From Bosea sp. BIWAKO-01 (GTDB taxonomy: Bacteria > Pseudomonadota > Alphaproteobacteria > Rhizobiales > Beijerinckiaceae): 64,000 nt of DNA. The stretch spans positions 5,358,501 through 5,422,500 of the forward strand of contig NZ_BCQA01000001.1 in NCBI RefSeq assembly GCF_001748145.1, in the 5' to 3' direction. This document shows, piece after piece, positions 50,232 to 58,409 of the stretch; position 1 is the stretch's first letter, and each line of letters begins with the position of its first letter. The notes under the pieces are model-generated. The model searched no databases and was not told the DNA's origin. It saw only the letters and a list, made by a program, of their open reading frames with translations. The position numbers and the translations under genes were made by a program.

Positions 50232-51425
50232 TCAGCGGGCGCGCTTGGCGCCGACCAGTTCGTCCCATTTGCGGAAGGCCACGACCATCTTGTCGGGCTT
50301 CAAGGGCAGCTCGATCGGGTTCTTCGCGATCAGGTCGGCATATTCCGGCCGGCCGAACTCGGCGATCACCTTCTGGCTGCTTTCCGGTGCCAGCGACAGC
50401 GGCACGTTCTTCACCGCCGGGCCCGGATAGAGATAGCCCTCGTCATAGGCATAGGCCTGAGCCTTCGGCGTCAGCACATAGGCCATCAGATCGAGCACTA
50501 CGGCGAGGCGATCGTTCGGGACGCCCTTCGGCACGCACATGAAGAAGGCGTCCGAAACCCAGTGGAAGCCCTTCAGCGTGCCGATCATCGCGGATTTCGG
50601 CACGATGCCGAGCGCGCGCGGATTGATGTCCCAACCCGTGGTCGAGATGATGATGTCGCGCGAGCCTTCGCCGAACTCCTTCATCGTCGCGCCGGTGCCA
50701 GCGGGGTAGTAGTCGATGTACTGGCCAAGCTCCTGCAGATAGGCCCAGGTCTTGTCCCAGCCGCCGACCGGATCCTGCGGGTCCTTGTCGCCGAGGATAT
50801 AGGGCAGGCCCATCATGAACGTACGGCCCGGGCCGGAATTGGTCGGGCGCGCATACATGAACTTGCCGGGATTGGCCTTGGCCCAGGCGAGCAGTTCCTC
50901 GGCCGTGGTCGGCACGTTCTTGACGCGCTCCGGTGCGTATTCGAGCAGCGGGCCGGAGGGGTAGTAGTTGACCACGACGCCAAAGCCGTCGCCCTGCACG
51001 CGGTGCAGATTGAGTGCGGCCGGCTCGTAGTTCTCTTCGATATTCGGGAACTTGTCGGCGAAGTCGGGCAGGATCTTGAGCCAGAGCTTCTGTTCGAGGC
51101 CCGCTGCGAGGCCGTCGCTACCGGTCAGCACGAGATCGAGATCGGCGCGGCCGGCCTCCTGCTGCGCCTTGATCTTGCTGGCGAGTTCCGGCGCCGGCGC
51201 CTTCACGAAGGTGATGCGCGAGACCAGCTTCGGATTGGCCGCGCGATAGTCCTCGAACGCCTTCTGCATCAAGGCCAGCGCGCCGCCGACATCGATGATG
51301 TTGATGCCGACCGGCGAGGTCGGCAGCGGCGGCGAAGCCGCAAAGGCCGCCGGCGCTCCCGTCGCCATCGCGGCCAGGCCGCCTAGCACGGTGCGGCGGT
51401 CAATTCCCGTGAAATCCTTGCTCAT
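50232..51425 (-). CDS. Family 1-type ABC transporter substrate-binding protein (paralogue of 46831-48021)
   Basis: Periplasmic receptor, 397 aa, with a Tat-like leader (DRRTVLGGLAAMATGAPAAF, cleavage near AFAAS). Parallel blocks to its paralogue: SPVGINIIDVGGALALMQKA, KAPAPELASKIKAQQEAGRA, DLDLVLTGSDGLAAGLEQKL, NSGPGRTFMMGLPYILGDKD and GWDINPRALGIVPKSAMIGT. It lies 38 bp downstream of nagA on the minus strand and is probably the last gene of the nagB-nagA-SBP operon, suggesting an amino-sugar ligand (inference). No permease or ATPase in the window. Confidence 0.9.
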   Translation of the reverse strand: MSKDFTGIDRRTVLGGLAAMATGAPAAFAASPPLPTSPVGINIIDVGGALALMQKAFEDYRAANPKLVSRITFVKAPAPELASKIKAQQEAGRADLDLVLTGSDGLAAGLEQKLWLKILPDFADKFPNIEENYEPAALNLHRVQGDGFGVVVNYYPSGPLLEYAPERVKNVPTTAEELLAWAKANPGKFMYARPTNSGPGRTFMMGLPYILGDKDPQDPVGGWDKTWAYLQELGQYIDYYPAGTGATMKEFGEGSRDIIISTTGWDINPRALGIVPKSAMIGTLKGFHWVSDAFFMCVPKGVPNDRLAVVLDLMAYVLTPKAQAYAYDEGYLYPGPAVKNVPLSLAPESSQKVIAEFGRPEYADLIAKNPIELPLKPDKMVVAFRKWDELVGAKRAR

Positions 51426-51463
51426 GGTCTCTCCCTCTTTGGTTAGGCTGATCGTTGGGTGAT

Positions 51464-52516
51464 CTACATCTTATCCGCGTCGTAGCGGCGTTCCTCCGGG
51501 CCGATGCGCACGCGCTGCACGGCGAGATCAGCGGACCACGCGACCTCGCTCAGCGGCAGCTCCAGCCCCCTCGCCCGCAAGGCGGGCGCAAGCACCGCCA
51601 GCGGATGGCTCGAGGCCATCGCGACCGCCTCCTCCGGCGTCGCCAGACCCCAGGCCACGACATTGCGCACCCCCTGATCGAGGCAGAGCGCCGAGCCGGC
51701 GAGCGAGACGCTTCCCGGCTGGCGTACGGAACCGTCGGCCTTCCGCTCCACGCTCATGCCGGCGAAGGGATAGTTGCCGGGCGCCGCCGCTGCGGCTGAA
51801 ACCGCGTCGGTCACAAGGATCGAACGGCCAAGTCCCTTGGCGCGCAACAGCGATTTCAGCGCCTTGGGGTGGACATGGATACCGTCGGCAATGAAACTTG
51901 CCCAGAGCCCGTCCTCGGCAAGCTGCGCGAAGATCGCATTGGCGAGTTTGTGCGTGACCTGCGGCATGCCGTTGCCGAGATGGGTGGACAGGGTCGCACC
52001 TGCCGCGGCCGCGGAAGCGACCTGATCGAAATCAGCCGCGGTATGGCCGAGAGCGACGATCCTGGCTTGCCCATGCAGCGCCGCGATCAGGGTCGGCACG
52101 GCCTCGACCTCGGGGGCGACCGTCACCATCAGGATCGGCCGGTCGAGCCCTGCTTCCAGGCGATCGACCAGGGTGGGATCGGCTGCGGTCATCGCCGCGG
52201 CCGGGTGGCAGCCGGAATAGCCGTCCGCGGGGTTCAGGAAGGGCCCCTCGAGATGGTAGCCCGGGCACATCAGCGGGCCGAGGCGGCTCGCCGAGATCGC
52301 GGCATCGAGCGCGCGCAGGCGCTCTTCCAGTTCATGCGGATGGGCGGTGATCACTGTCGGCAGGCAAATGGTCACGCCCGTCCGAAGCATCGCCTCCAGC
52401 GCCCGGTCGATCTCGGCCGCCGTCACCGCGCCTGAATTGAAGTCGACGGCCGCAAAGCCGTTGACCTGGAGATCGACGAGGCCGGCCGTCAGCATGATCG
52501 CGCCCTCTCTCACCAT
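51464..52516 (-). CDS. nagA: N-acetylglucosamine-6-phosphate deacetylase
   Basis: NagA-type amidohydrolase, 350 aa, removing acetate from GlcNAc-6-phosphate. Begins almost directly at GLVDLQVNGFAAVDFN; then PGYHLEGPFLNPADGYSGCH (metal-binding Glu90), IVALGHTAADFD, STHLGNGM, FIADGIHVHP and ILVTDAVSAAA with the catalytic Asp. The N-terminal beta-sandwich strands of longer NagA proteins are missing, so it is about 30 residues shorter than usual; the upstream sequence is occupied by nagB. The start ATG (52516) overlaps the nagB stop by one base; an internal ATG at 52495 is an alternative. Confidence 0.9.
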   Translation of the reverse strand: MVREGAIMLTAGLVDLQVNGFAAVDFNSGAVTAAEIDRALEAMLRTGVTICLPTVITAHPHELEERLRALDAAISASRLGPLMCPGYHLEGPFLNPADGYSGCHPAAAMTAADPTLVDRLEAGLDRPILMVTVAPEVEAVPTLIAALHGQARIVALGHTAADFDQVASAAAAGATLSTHLGNGMPQVTHKLANAIFAQLAEDGLWASFIADGIHVHPKALKSLLRAKGLGRSILVTDAVSAAAAAPGNYPFAGMSVERKADGSVRQPGSVSLAGSALCLDQGVRNVVAWGLATPEEAVAMASSHPLAVLAPALRARGLELPLSEVAWSADLAVQRVRIGPEERRYDADKM

Positions 52517-53259
52517 CAGCCCCGCTTGAGCAGAGAGGCGGCTGGCGGATCGAGGAACAGCACGGTGTTCTTGTGGGTCTGAAGGATCGAGGCGGGGTGG
52601 AGCGGGCTCACCGGACCTTCCAGCGCATCGCGCGTCGCCTTCGCCTTGCGCTCGTCGGGTACCGAAAGGACGATCAACTCGCTCTTCAGGATCTGGCGGA
52701 CGCTCATCGAGATGGCGCGCTCCGGCACGGCGTCAAAGCTCGGGAACCAGCCTTCGCCGAATTGCTGTTGGCGGCAGGCGTCATCGAGCTTGACCACGAT
52801 ATAGGGCTCTTCCGTCTCGAAATCGGCCGGTGGATCGTTGAAGGCAAGATGGCAGTTCTCGCCGAAGCCGGCGAAACAGACATCGATGCGTCGTCCCGCG
52901 ATCAGTTCGCCGAGCCGGCGCGCCTCCTGCTCGGCATCGCCCTCGCCATCGACCGGGATGAACTCGACCTTGCCACCCAGCGGGGCGACGAAACGCTCCT
53001 GCAGATAGCGACGGAAGCTCGCCGGGTGCTCCTGGCCGAGACCGACATACTCGTCGAGATGGAAGGCGGTGACCTTCGACCAGTCGATGCCCTCGGCAAT
53101 GACGAGATGGTTCAGCATCTCGAACTGGCTTGCCCCGGTCGCGACGATGATCGTCGCATGACCGTGCCGCGCCTGTGCTTCGCGAATGGCCGCAGCACCA
53201 CGGGCCGCAGCCTGAACGCCGAGGGTCTCCTTGTCGGCGACGATGTTGATGTCGATCAT
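52516..53259 (-). CDS. nagB: Glucosamine-6-phosphate deaminase-like isomerase
   Basis: NagB/6-phosphogluconolactonase-fold enzyme, 247 aa from the ATG at 53259. Seen: [36 protein letters not shown] (Asp69, equivalent to the proton-abstracting Asp72 of E. coli NagB) and [14 protein letters not shown] with His137. In E. coli NagB the last segment has Asp141 and Glu148; here they read Asn135 and Asp142, so two ring-opening residues differ. It should convert GlcN-6-P to fructose-6-P and ammonia, or a related amino sugar phosphate. Coupled to nagA and divergent from a ROK regulator. Confidence 0.88.
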   Translation of the reverse strand: MIDINIVADKETLGVQAAARGAAAIREAQARHGHATIIVATGASQFEMLNHLVIAEGIDWSKVTAFHLDEYVGLGQEHPASFRRYLQERFVAPLGGKVEFIPVDGEGDAEQEARRLGELIAGRRIDVCFAGFGENCHLAFNDPPADFETEEPYIVVKLDDACRQQQFGEGWFPSFDAVPERAISMSVRQILKSELIVLSVPDERKAKATRDALEGPVSPLHPASILQTHKNTVLFLDPPAASLLKRG

Positions 53260-53282
53260 GCTATTTCTGAACCCGGATAGAG

Positions 53283-53360
53283 CAAATTGTTTCAAAATTC
53301 TCAGATCGAGCTTATGAGCGCCTCTGTAAAATGCAATCTCAATTTCGGAACCATCAGGTT
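53283..53360. promoter_or_regulatory. Divergent AT-rich promoter region of nagB and the ROK gene
   Basis: The 112-bp gap between nagB (start 53259) and the ROK gene (start 53372) is AT-rich compared with its surroundings. It contains AAATTGTTTCAAAATT (53284-53299), resembling NagC-type half sites, and a dyad GAACC (53347-53351)/GGTTC (53356-53360) with a 4-bp centre. Both are candidates for ROK-protein binding. Confidence 0.45.
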
Positions 53361-53371
53361 CTAAAATACGG

Positions 53372-54562
53372 ATGCCCATGACACTGCCGGCCATCGACCA
53401 GATGCTGTTCTCCGACGGGCACGGCAGCGACCGCGCCCGTGCCTTCACGCTCGTTGCACGCGGCCAGGCCCATTCCCGGCCTGAGATCGGTTCTGCGCTC
53501 GGGCTCCGCTCGACCACGACATCGCGCCTCGTCGGCGATCTGGTGGAACGCCGCCTGCTGCTGGAAACCGCGGGACAGAAGGCTGGCCGCGGCCGGCCGG
53601 CCGGAATTCTCATCGCCAATCCACGCCGCATCGGCGCTTCCGTCATCTATGTCGCGAGCCAATCGCTGGTCGGCGCTCTGGTCGATCTCGACGGCCAGTT
53701 GCTCGAGGAGCGCGTCGTCGAGATCGCCTCAGACGCAGATAACGACGTCGTCGCAAACGTGATGGCCGGGATTGGCTCGGACCTGCTCGCTGCTATGCCT
53801 CGCGGCATGGACCATGCCGGCACCGCCGTGTCGCTCTCGGGCCTGCTCGATCTTAGGCGCAAGCAATGGCTGATGTCGTCGCGCTGGCCGAACCTGCGCG
53901 GCCTCGATGTCGGTATTGCGCTCGGGGAAGCGGTCGGGCCCGTCGTGGTCTGCCGCAATCTCGACGCCGAATTGCGCGCGCGCATGGCACAGGATGCCGG
54001 GCAGTTCTCGGACGGCGCGCTCCTGCTGCACTGGGGCTGGGGCATCGGACTGGGCTACGCCATTGGCGGACGCTCGCTTGCGCCGCCCGGCGGCTCCTTC
54101 GGCGAAGTCGGGCACTGGCGCTTCGCCGCGCTCGACGGCCGCCGTTGCGGCTGCGGCAACACCGCCTGCCTGGAAACCGGCGCGGCGCTTTGGTCGCTCC
54201 TGCCGGAACTGCGCCGGCGCTGGCCCGATCTCGCGGAGGACGAGAGCCGCCTCTACCGACAACTGGCGCGTTGCGACCTGACCAGCCTGCCCGAGATCGA
54301 CACGGCTGCGCGGTTGCTGGCGCGCGCACTCGCCAATGCGAGCCGCCTGCTCTTTCCCACCCGGATCATCGTAACCGGCCCGTTCGTCGCCAATGCGCAG
54401 CTATGGGCGCATTTCGACGGGTTATTCAGGGCCGAGGGAACAATGCACGGGTTGATGATGCCTGAACTCGTCAGCGACCGGTCAAGCCGGCAGTATGAAG
54501 TTCATGGAGCGGCGACGCCGCTGCTCAGCAAGGCGCTGGAAGGCATCTTGCAAGGCGCCTGA
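53372..54562 (+). CDS. ROK-family transcriptional regulator (NagC-like)
   Basis: Regulator of 396 aa. N-terminal MarR-like HTH ([48 protein letters not shown]) and a ROK sugar-kinase-like domain with [26 protein letters not shown] and the zinc motif [15 protein letters not shown]. Such proteins repress amino-sugar or other sugar operons and respond to a sugar phosphate or free sugar. Divergent from nagB-nagA-SBP. The C-terminal part shows no full ATP-binding kinase motif, in line with a regulator rather than a kinase. Confidence 0.92.
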   Translation: MPMTLPAIDQMLFSDGHGSDRARAFTLVARGQAHSRPEIGSALGLRSTTTSRLVGDLVERRLLLETAGQKAGRGRPAGILIANPRRIGASVIYVASQSLVGALVDLDGQLLEERVVEIASDADNDVVANVMAGIGSDLLAAMPRGMDHAGTAVSLSGLLDLRRKQWLMSSRWPNLRGLDVGIALGEAVGPVVVCRNLDAELRARMAQDAGQFSDGALLLHWGWGIGLGYAIGGRSLAPPGGSFGEVGHWRFAALDGRRCGCGNTACLETGAALWSLLPELRRRWPDLAEDESRLYRQLARCDLTSLPEIDTAARLLARALANASRLLFPTRIIVTGPFVANAQLWAHFDGLFRAEGTMHGLMMPELVSDRSSRQYEVHGAATPLLSKALEGILQGA

Positions 54563-54691
54563 TCCGTCAGCGGACCGGATATCGGCCGGCCGGAAGACCG
54601 CGCCGGCTGCGCTTGCACGCAATTTTTCCGAAAGCCGAAATCGACTTGTCGGGCCGATGTCCTGGTGCCTGTCTCAGCGCCTGTCCTGGCG

Positions 54692-54859
54692 TCAATCCTC
54701 GGCGGTTTCGCGCCGCAATTCCCAGGCGAGCATCGCCTCGGCGAGCGCATGCAGTTCCTGTTCCTTGGTGCTGGTATCGGATTCAGCCTGGAGCTCCGCA
54801 ACGCGCAGCTGAGCTTGCTCATAATCCTCATCGGTGTGAATCACGATCGGTTGTTTCAT
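54692..54859 (-). CDS. 55-residue protein resembling the N-terminus of HigA-type antitoxins, lacking an HTH
   Basis: Small gene with an ATG at 54859 and a TGA at 54692. The protein starts MKQPIVIHTDEDYEQAQLRV and continues AELQAESDTSTKEQELHALA, ending RRETAED. It resembles the dimerisation N-terminal segment of HigA antitoxins (T/S-E-x-D-Y-E-x-A...GTPEGDELE...L). It stops where the Xre-type HTH would begin, and no HigB-like toxin is adjacent. It may be a truncated antitoxin remnant or a stand-alone small protein. Nothing else is seen in the 129 bp between the ROK gene end and its stop. Confidence 0.6.
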   Translation of the reverse strand: MKQPIVIHTDEDYEQAQLRVAELQAESDTSTKEQELHALAEAMLAWELRRETAED

Positions 54860-54938
54860 GACAGCCCCGCGCTACGTCCGGGTCATGAAAGAGGCCGACC
54901 CAACCTGATTATAACGGAAAACCGGCGCATATGTTCCG

Positions 54939-55262
54939 CTAACGCGGCGGCAGCGCTGCATAATAAGCCGCGATCGCCGCAATCTCGTTCACCGACATAT
55001 GCCGCGCCATGTAGCGCATTTCCTTGTGGGCCCGCTTGCCGTTGCGAAAGGCCATCATCTGGTTGAACAGGTAGCGCTCGTTCTGCCCCGCCAGATGGGG
55101 CACTTCGGTGTCGCGGGCGATGCCGTCTGCGCCATGGCAGGCAGCGCAATCATCGAGCGGGGATGTCCGTGGCTCGGACGCCACCGGCGCAACCATCATC
55201 ACCCCGGCCACCGTGAGCGAGGCCGCCGCCGTCATCCCCAGGCCAAATCTGAACCAGCTCAT
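54939..55262 (-). CDS. Class I c-type cytochrome
   Basis: Periplasmic monohaem cytochrome c, 107 aa from the ATG at 55262. A signal or anchor segment spans residues 7-30 (LGMTAAASLTVAGVMMVAPV). Haem motif Cys39-A-A-Cys42-His43. Several Met residues in KEMRYMARHMSVNEIAAIAA could give the axial ligand. The HLAGQNERYLFNQMMAFRNG segment is typical of cytochrome c553/c4-like proteins. It carries electrons for an unidentified dehydrogenase. Standing alone between a small gene and a ThDP enzyme, it has no evident operon partner. Confidence 0.92.
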   Translation of the reverse strand: MSWFRFGLGMTAAASLTVAGVMMVAPVASEPRTSPLDDCAACHGADGIARDTEVPHLAGQNERYLFNQMMAFRNGKRAHKEMRYMARHMSVNEIAAIAAYYAALPPR

Positions 55263-55395
55263 GATCGAGGCTCCTCCCATCGCAGCCTTCGCCGCAAAGC
55301 CATGGGCGAGCCTGTCGCACGGTAAGCGTTAAGATCGCGGAAGCTCCCGCCCGAGAAATGCAGAGGGTGCGCATTCGCTCGGGCCTCCAGGCTCG

Positions 55396-57030
55396 CTATC
55401 GCGCCGCCGGTGGCGCCGGATGGATGAACGGCCACGGGCTTGCCTCAGTGCCGCGCGGAATGGTGATCTCGATCAACGCGGGACGATTATCGGCCAGCGC
55501 CTTCTCCAGCACGGGACGGAAGGTTTCGGGCGTGTCGACCCGCACTGCCTCGACCCCGAAGGACCGGCCGAGCTGGACGAAGTCCGGGTTGACGAGATCC
55601 GAACCGATCAACCTTCCCTCGAAGCCCGTCAGCTGGTCGCGCCGGACATTGCCGTAGGAGCTGTTGTTGAAGACCAGCGTAACGACGCCGATGCCGTATT
55701 GCACGGCCGTCGCCAGTTCCTGGACCGCGAACAGGAAGCCGCCATCCCCGGTGATCGCAACCACGGGCCGATCCGGCCACGCCACTTTCGCACCAAGCGC
55801 GGTCGGGAAGCCTGAGCCGAGCGTGCCTTGATAGCCGGAGGACAGATAGGTCCTGGGCTCATAGACCTTGAAGCCGTACCAGGAGGCAAAGCCGACCTGG
55901 GAGAGTTCGTCGGTGACGATGCCGTCCCTCGGCAAGACCTCGCGCAGGACCTGCAAATAGGCCATTTGCGGTTGGATCGCCTGGATCTTGGCTTCAGCCG
56001 TCGCGGTCGCCTCCGTTATCACCGCGCGACGGCCGGGGCGGCTCTGCGGCAGCCGCCCGGATGCCTTGGCGAGCGCAGCCGTGGCCGCGCGGGCGTCGGC
56101 CAGGATCGCGACATCGGGAACGGAGCGGCGCATCTCGACCGGATCGATATCGATGCGAACCGATTTCAGGTTCGGTTGCGTATGTGACCAGCGCCAGCCC
56201 GGCAGCTCCAGGCGCGTACCGATGCCGATCAGCAGGTCGGTCTGGGGCCAGAGCTCATAGGCCGCAGCCATGGTGAGGCCGAGTTCATGGTCATTCGACA
56301 GGATGCCGCGACCGCTGCGGAAGGCGACGACTGGCGCATCGATCAGTTCGGCCAGTTGCAGGATGTCATCGGCGGCATCGAACGCGCCGCTGCCGACGAA
56401 GATCATCGGCGCCTTCGCCGCCGAGATCAGTCTTGCGGCGCGGTCAATGGCATCGGCGTCGACGGGCGGCGGAGGCGTGGGATCGAGCACGGAGGTGTCC
56501 GGCACTTCCGCCTGCTGGGTGAAGACGTTCCAGGGCATTTCCAGTGCCGCCGGGCCGCGCCGTCCCGAGAGCATCGCTTGGAAGGCCCGGGAGACCGCTG
56601 TCGGCGCCAACGCCGGGTGCTCGACGCGCTCGGCCCATTTGGTGAAGCCGCGCAGTGTCGCAAGCTGGTCCGGCATCTCGTGCAGATGCCCGCGACCACG
56701 ATCGAGGAAGGGGGTTGGCACCTGCCCCGTCAGGCAGAGCACCGGCTCGTTGCCACCAAAGGCCGTCAACAGGGCCGCCCCGGCATTGAGGATGCCGGGG
56801 CCGGGAACGACGGTGCAGACGGAGGGCCGCCCGGTGGCCCGCGCATAGCCGAAGGCCATGTAGCCGCAGGCCTGCTCGTGACGCGCTCCGATGGTTGCGA
56901 TCTTGTCCTTGTTCCGCGCGAGCGCATCGAACAGGCCGTAGATCTGTGCCCCGGGCAGACCGAAGACCGTATCGATGCCATGATCGATCAGCCCGGACAC
57001 AAGTCCCTCGCCGCCAGTCGCTCTCACCAT
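55396..57030 (-). CDS. Thiamine diphosphate-dependent enzyme of the acetolactate synthase/decarboxylase family
   Basis: ThDP enzyme, 544 aa from the ATG at 57030. N-terminal Pyr domain: DHGIDTVFGLPGAQIYGLFD, GARHEQACGYMAFGYARATG with catalytic Glu52, VVPGPGILNAGAAL. Central domain: PMIFVGSGAFDAADDILQLA. C-terminal PP domain: ITGDGGFLFAVQELATAVQY then VFNNSSYGNVRRDQ, the Mg-ThDP motif GDG...NN. No transmembrane or regulatory-subunit gene (ilvN) is nearby, so biosynthetic acetolactate synthase is unlikely. Relatives include oxalyl-CoA/benzoylformate decarboxylases and 5-guanidino-2-oxopentanoate decarboxylase. It lies upstream on the same strand as the cytochrome gene; the substrate is unknown. 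Confidence 0.88.
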   Translation of the reverse strand: MVRATGGEGLVSGLIDHGIDTVFGLPGAQIYGLFDALARNKDKIATIGARHEQACGYMAFGYARATGRPSVCTVVPGPGILNAGAALLTAFGGNEPVLCLTGQVPTPFLDRGRGHLHEMPDQLATLRGFTKWAERVEHPALAPTAVSRAFQAMLSGRRGPAALEMPWNVFTQQAEVPDTSVLDPTPPPPVDADAIDRAARLISAAKAPMIFVGSGAFDAADDILQLAELIDAPVVAFRSGRGILSNDHELGLTMAAAYELWPQTDLLIGIGTRLELPGWRWSHTQPNLKSVRIDIDPVEMRRSVPDVAILADARAATAALAKASGRLPQSRPGRRAVITEATATAEAKIQAIQPQMAYLQVLREVLPRDGIVTDELSQVGFASWYGFKVYEPRTYLSSGYQGTLGSGFPTALGAKVAWPDRPVVAITGDGGFLFAVQELATAVQYGIGVVTLVFNNSSYGNVRRDQLTGFEGRLIGSDLVNPDFVQLGRSFGVEAVRVDTPETFRPVLEKALADNRPALIEITIPRGTEASPWPFIHPAPPAAR

Positions 57031-57310
57031 GTCCGCCTCACCTTGTCCTGCAGACGGGCCCAACGGGCCATGACATCACTCCGAGAGCAGCCCCCGCGCT
57101 GCGGGCGGGCGCTCCCCAATTCCACCCATGCCCCCGGGAAGAGGCATCACGTTTTCAAGCGGTTGCGCCCGCTACGCCTGCGAGATCGTTCCGCGGGCTT
57201 TCCAAGCGTTCGATCCCCGCTGCGACGACATCTCGCTGAACCGGGACGGCAGGCGGGTCGCCTCCGGGTTGGCCGGCCTGGGCGGCACTATCGTTCTGAT
57301 CCATCGGAAC

Positions 57311-58291
57311 TCACACCGCGATGATCGGGGACGCCTGGAATGAGGGCTGACGCACCGGCGTCTCAGCGAAGAGCGTGCCCTCCTCGAACCAGGAGCGCGG
57401 AGCCGGCGCGCCCCAGAGCGTCTGGCGCTGCGGATCGCGCAGATCCCAACGGATCGGTTCGTGGTCGGGGTCGACGGTCTGGTAGTCCGAGCAATAGATC
57501 TCGATCCGATGACCGTCGGGGTCGCGGATATAGAGGAAGAAGGCATTCGAGATGCCGTGCCGCCCGGGGCCGCGCTCGATATTGGCGACATAGCCGGTGG
57601 TCGCCATCAGATCGAGCAGGTCGATGATGTTGAGCGGTGTCGGCACCCAGAAGGCAACATGGTGGAGGCGCGGCCCGACCCCATGGGTGAAGGCCATGTC
57701 GTGGACGCCGCCCTTGCGATGCATCCAGGCCGCCCAGAGCCGGCTGCCGTCCTCGTTCACTGTGTATTCGGTCGTGCGGAAACCGATCGCATTATAGAAC
57801 GCAACGGATGCGTCGACATTGTCGGAGAAGCAGTTGAAATGATCGATCCGGAGCGGCTTCACGCCCTTGTAGAGCGCGTATTTCTGGTGGATCGACGGAA
57901 GCTTATCCATGCTGAAATAGAACTCCAGCGGGACGCCGAGCGGGTCGACAGTCCTGAGCGTGCGGCCCTGGAACGGCTCCTCGACAAACCGTGCCGGCAG
58001 GCCGTTCGCCCGGAAGAAATGATGTGCCCTGTCCAGGTCCTCTTCCGAGAAAACCTTGAAGCCGAGCACCTTTGCGACCGGGCTTTCACCCTTCTCCAAC
58101 ACGATGCAATGGTGCCCACGTTCCTCCATCGCACGCATGTAGAGGCGGCTCTCGCTCTCGTCCGTCACCTGCAACCCAAGCGTATCGGACCAGAAGGCTC
58201 GCGAAGCCGCCAGATCGCTCACGGACAGGACGACGTGATTGAGCCGCACCACCTGAAAGGGCGGATTCAACACCGGCTGCGGGACAGGCAT
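57311..58291 (-). CDS. hpaD: 3,4-dihydroxyphenylacetate 2,3-dioxygenase (homoprotocatechuate extradiol dioxygenase)
   Basis: Two-domain VOC-fold extradiol dioxygenase, 326 aa from the ATG at 58291. It opens the ring of homoprotocatechuate to 5-carboxymethyl-2-hydroxymuconate semialdehyde. The C-terminal domain holds the iron ligands: His151 in IDHFNCFSDNVD, His210/211 in RLHHVAFW and Glu264 in HRIEIYCSDYQT. Other HPCD features: KLPSIHQKYALYKGVKPLRI and the C-terminal tail DHEPIRWDLRDPQRQTLWGA. Third gene of hpaF-hpaE-hpaD (118-bp gap to hpaE). The 280-bp gap on its downstream side (57031-57310) shows no gene. Confidence 0.93.
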   Translation of the reverse strand: MPVPQPVLNPPFQVVRLNHVVLSVSDLAASRAFWSDTLGLQVTDESESRLYMRAMEERGHHCIVLEKGESPVAKVLGFKVFSEEDLDRAHHFFRANGLPARFVEEPFQGRTLRTVDPLGVPLEFYFSMDKLPSIHQKYALYKGVKPLRIDHFNCFSDNVDASVAFYNAIGFRTTEYTVNEDGSRLWAAWMHRKGGVHDMAFTHGVGPRLHHVAFWVPTPLNIIDLLDLMATTGYVANIERGPGRHGISNAFFLYIRDPDGHRIEIYCSDYQTVDPDHEPIRWDLRDPQRQTLWGAPAPRSWFEEGTLFAETPVRQPSFQASPIIAV

Positions 58292-58409
58292 AGAGCTTCC
58301 TCCTTGGTCTTTCATTTTTGATGCCGGCCCGCTTATCGGGGCCTTGAGGCTATGAGGGCGGCAGCACGGCTCCGACCACCGTTCCCGTTTACATCCGTCG
58401 CATCCCCAC

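Noticed and set aside
55396..57030. Calling the ThDP enzyme a biosynthetic acetolactate synthase (ilvB)
   Set aside because: No regulatory subunit gene nearby and a catabolic setting; the family is broad and substrate residues could not be assigned.
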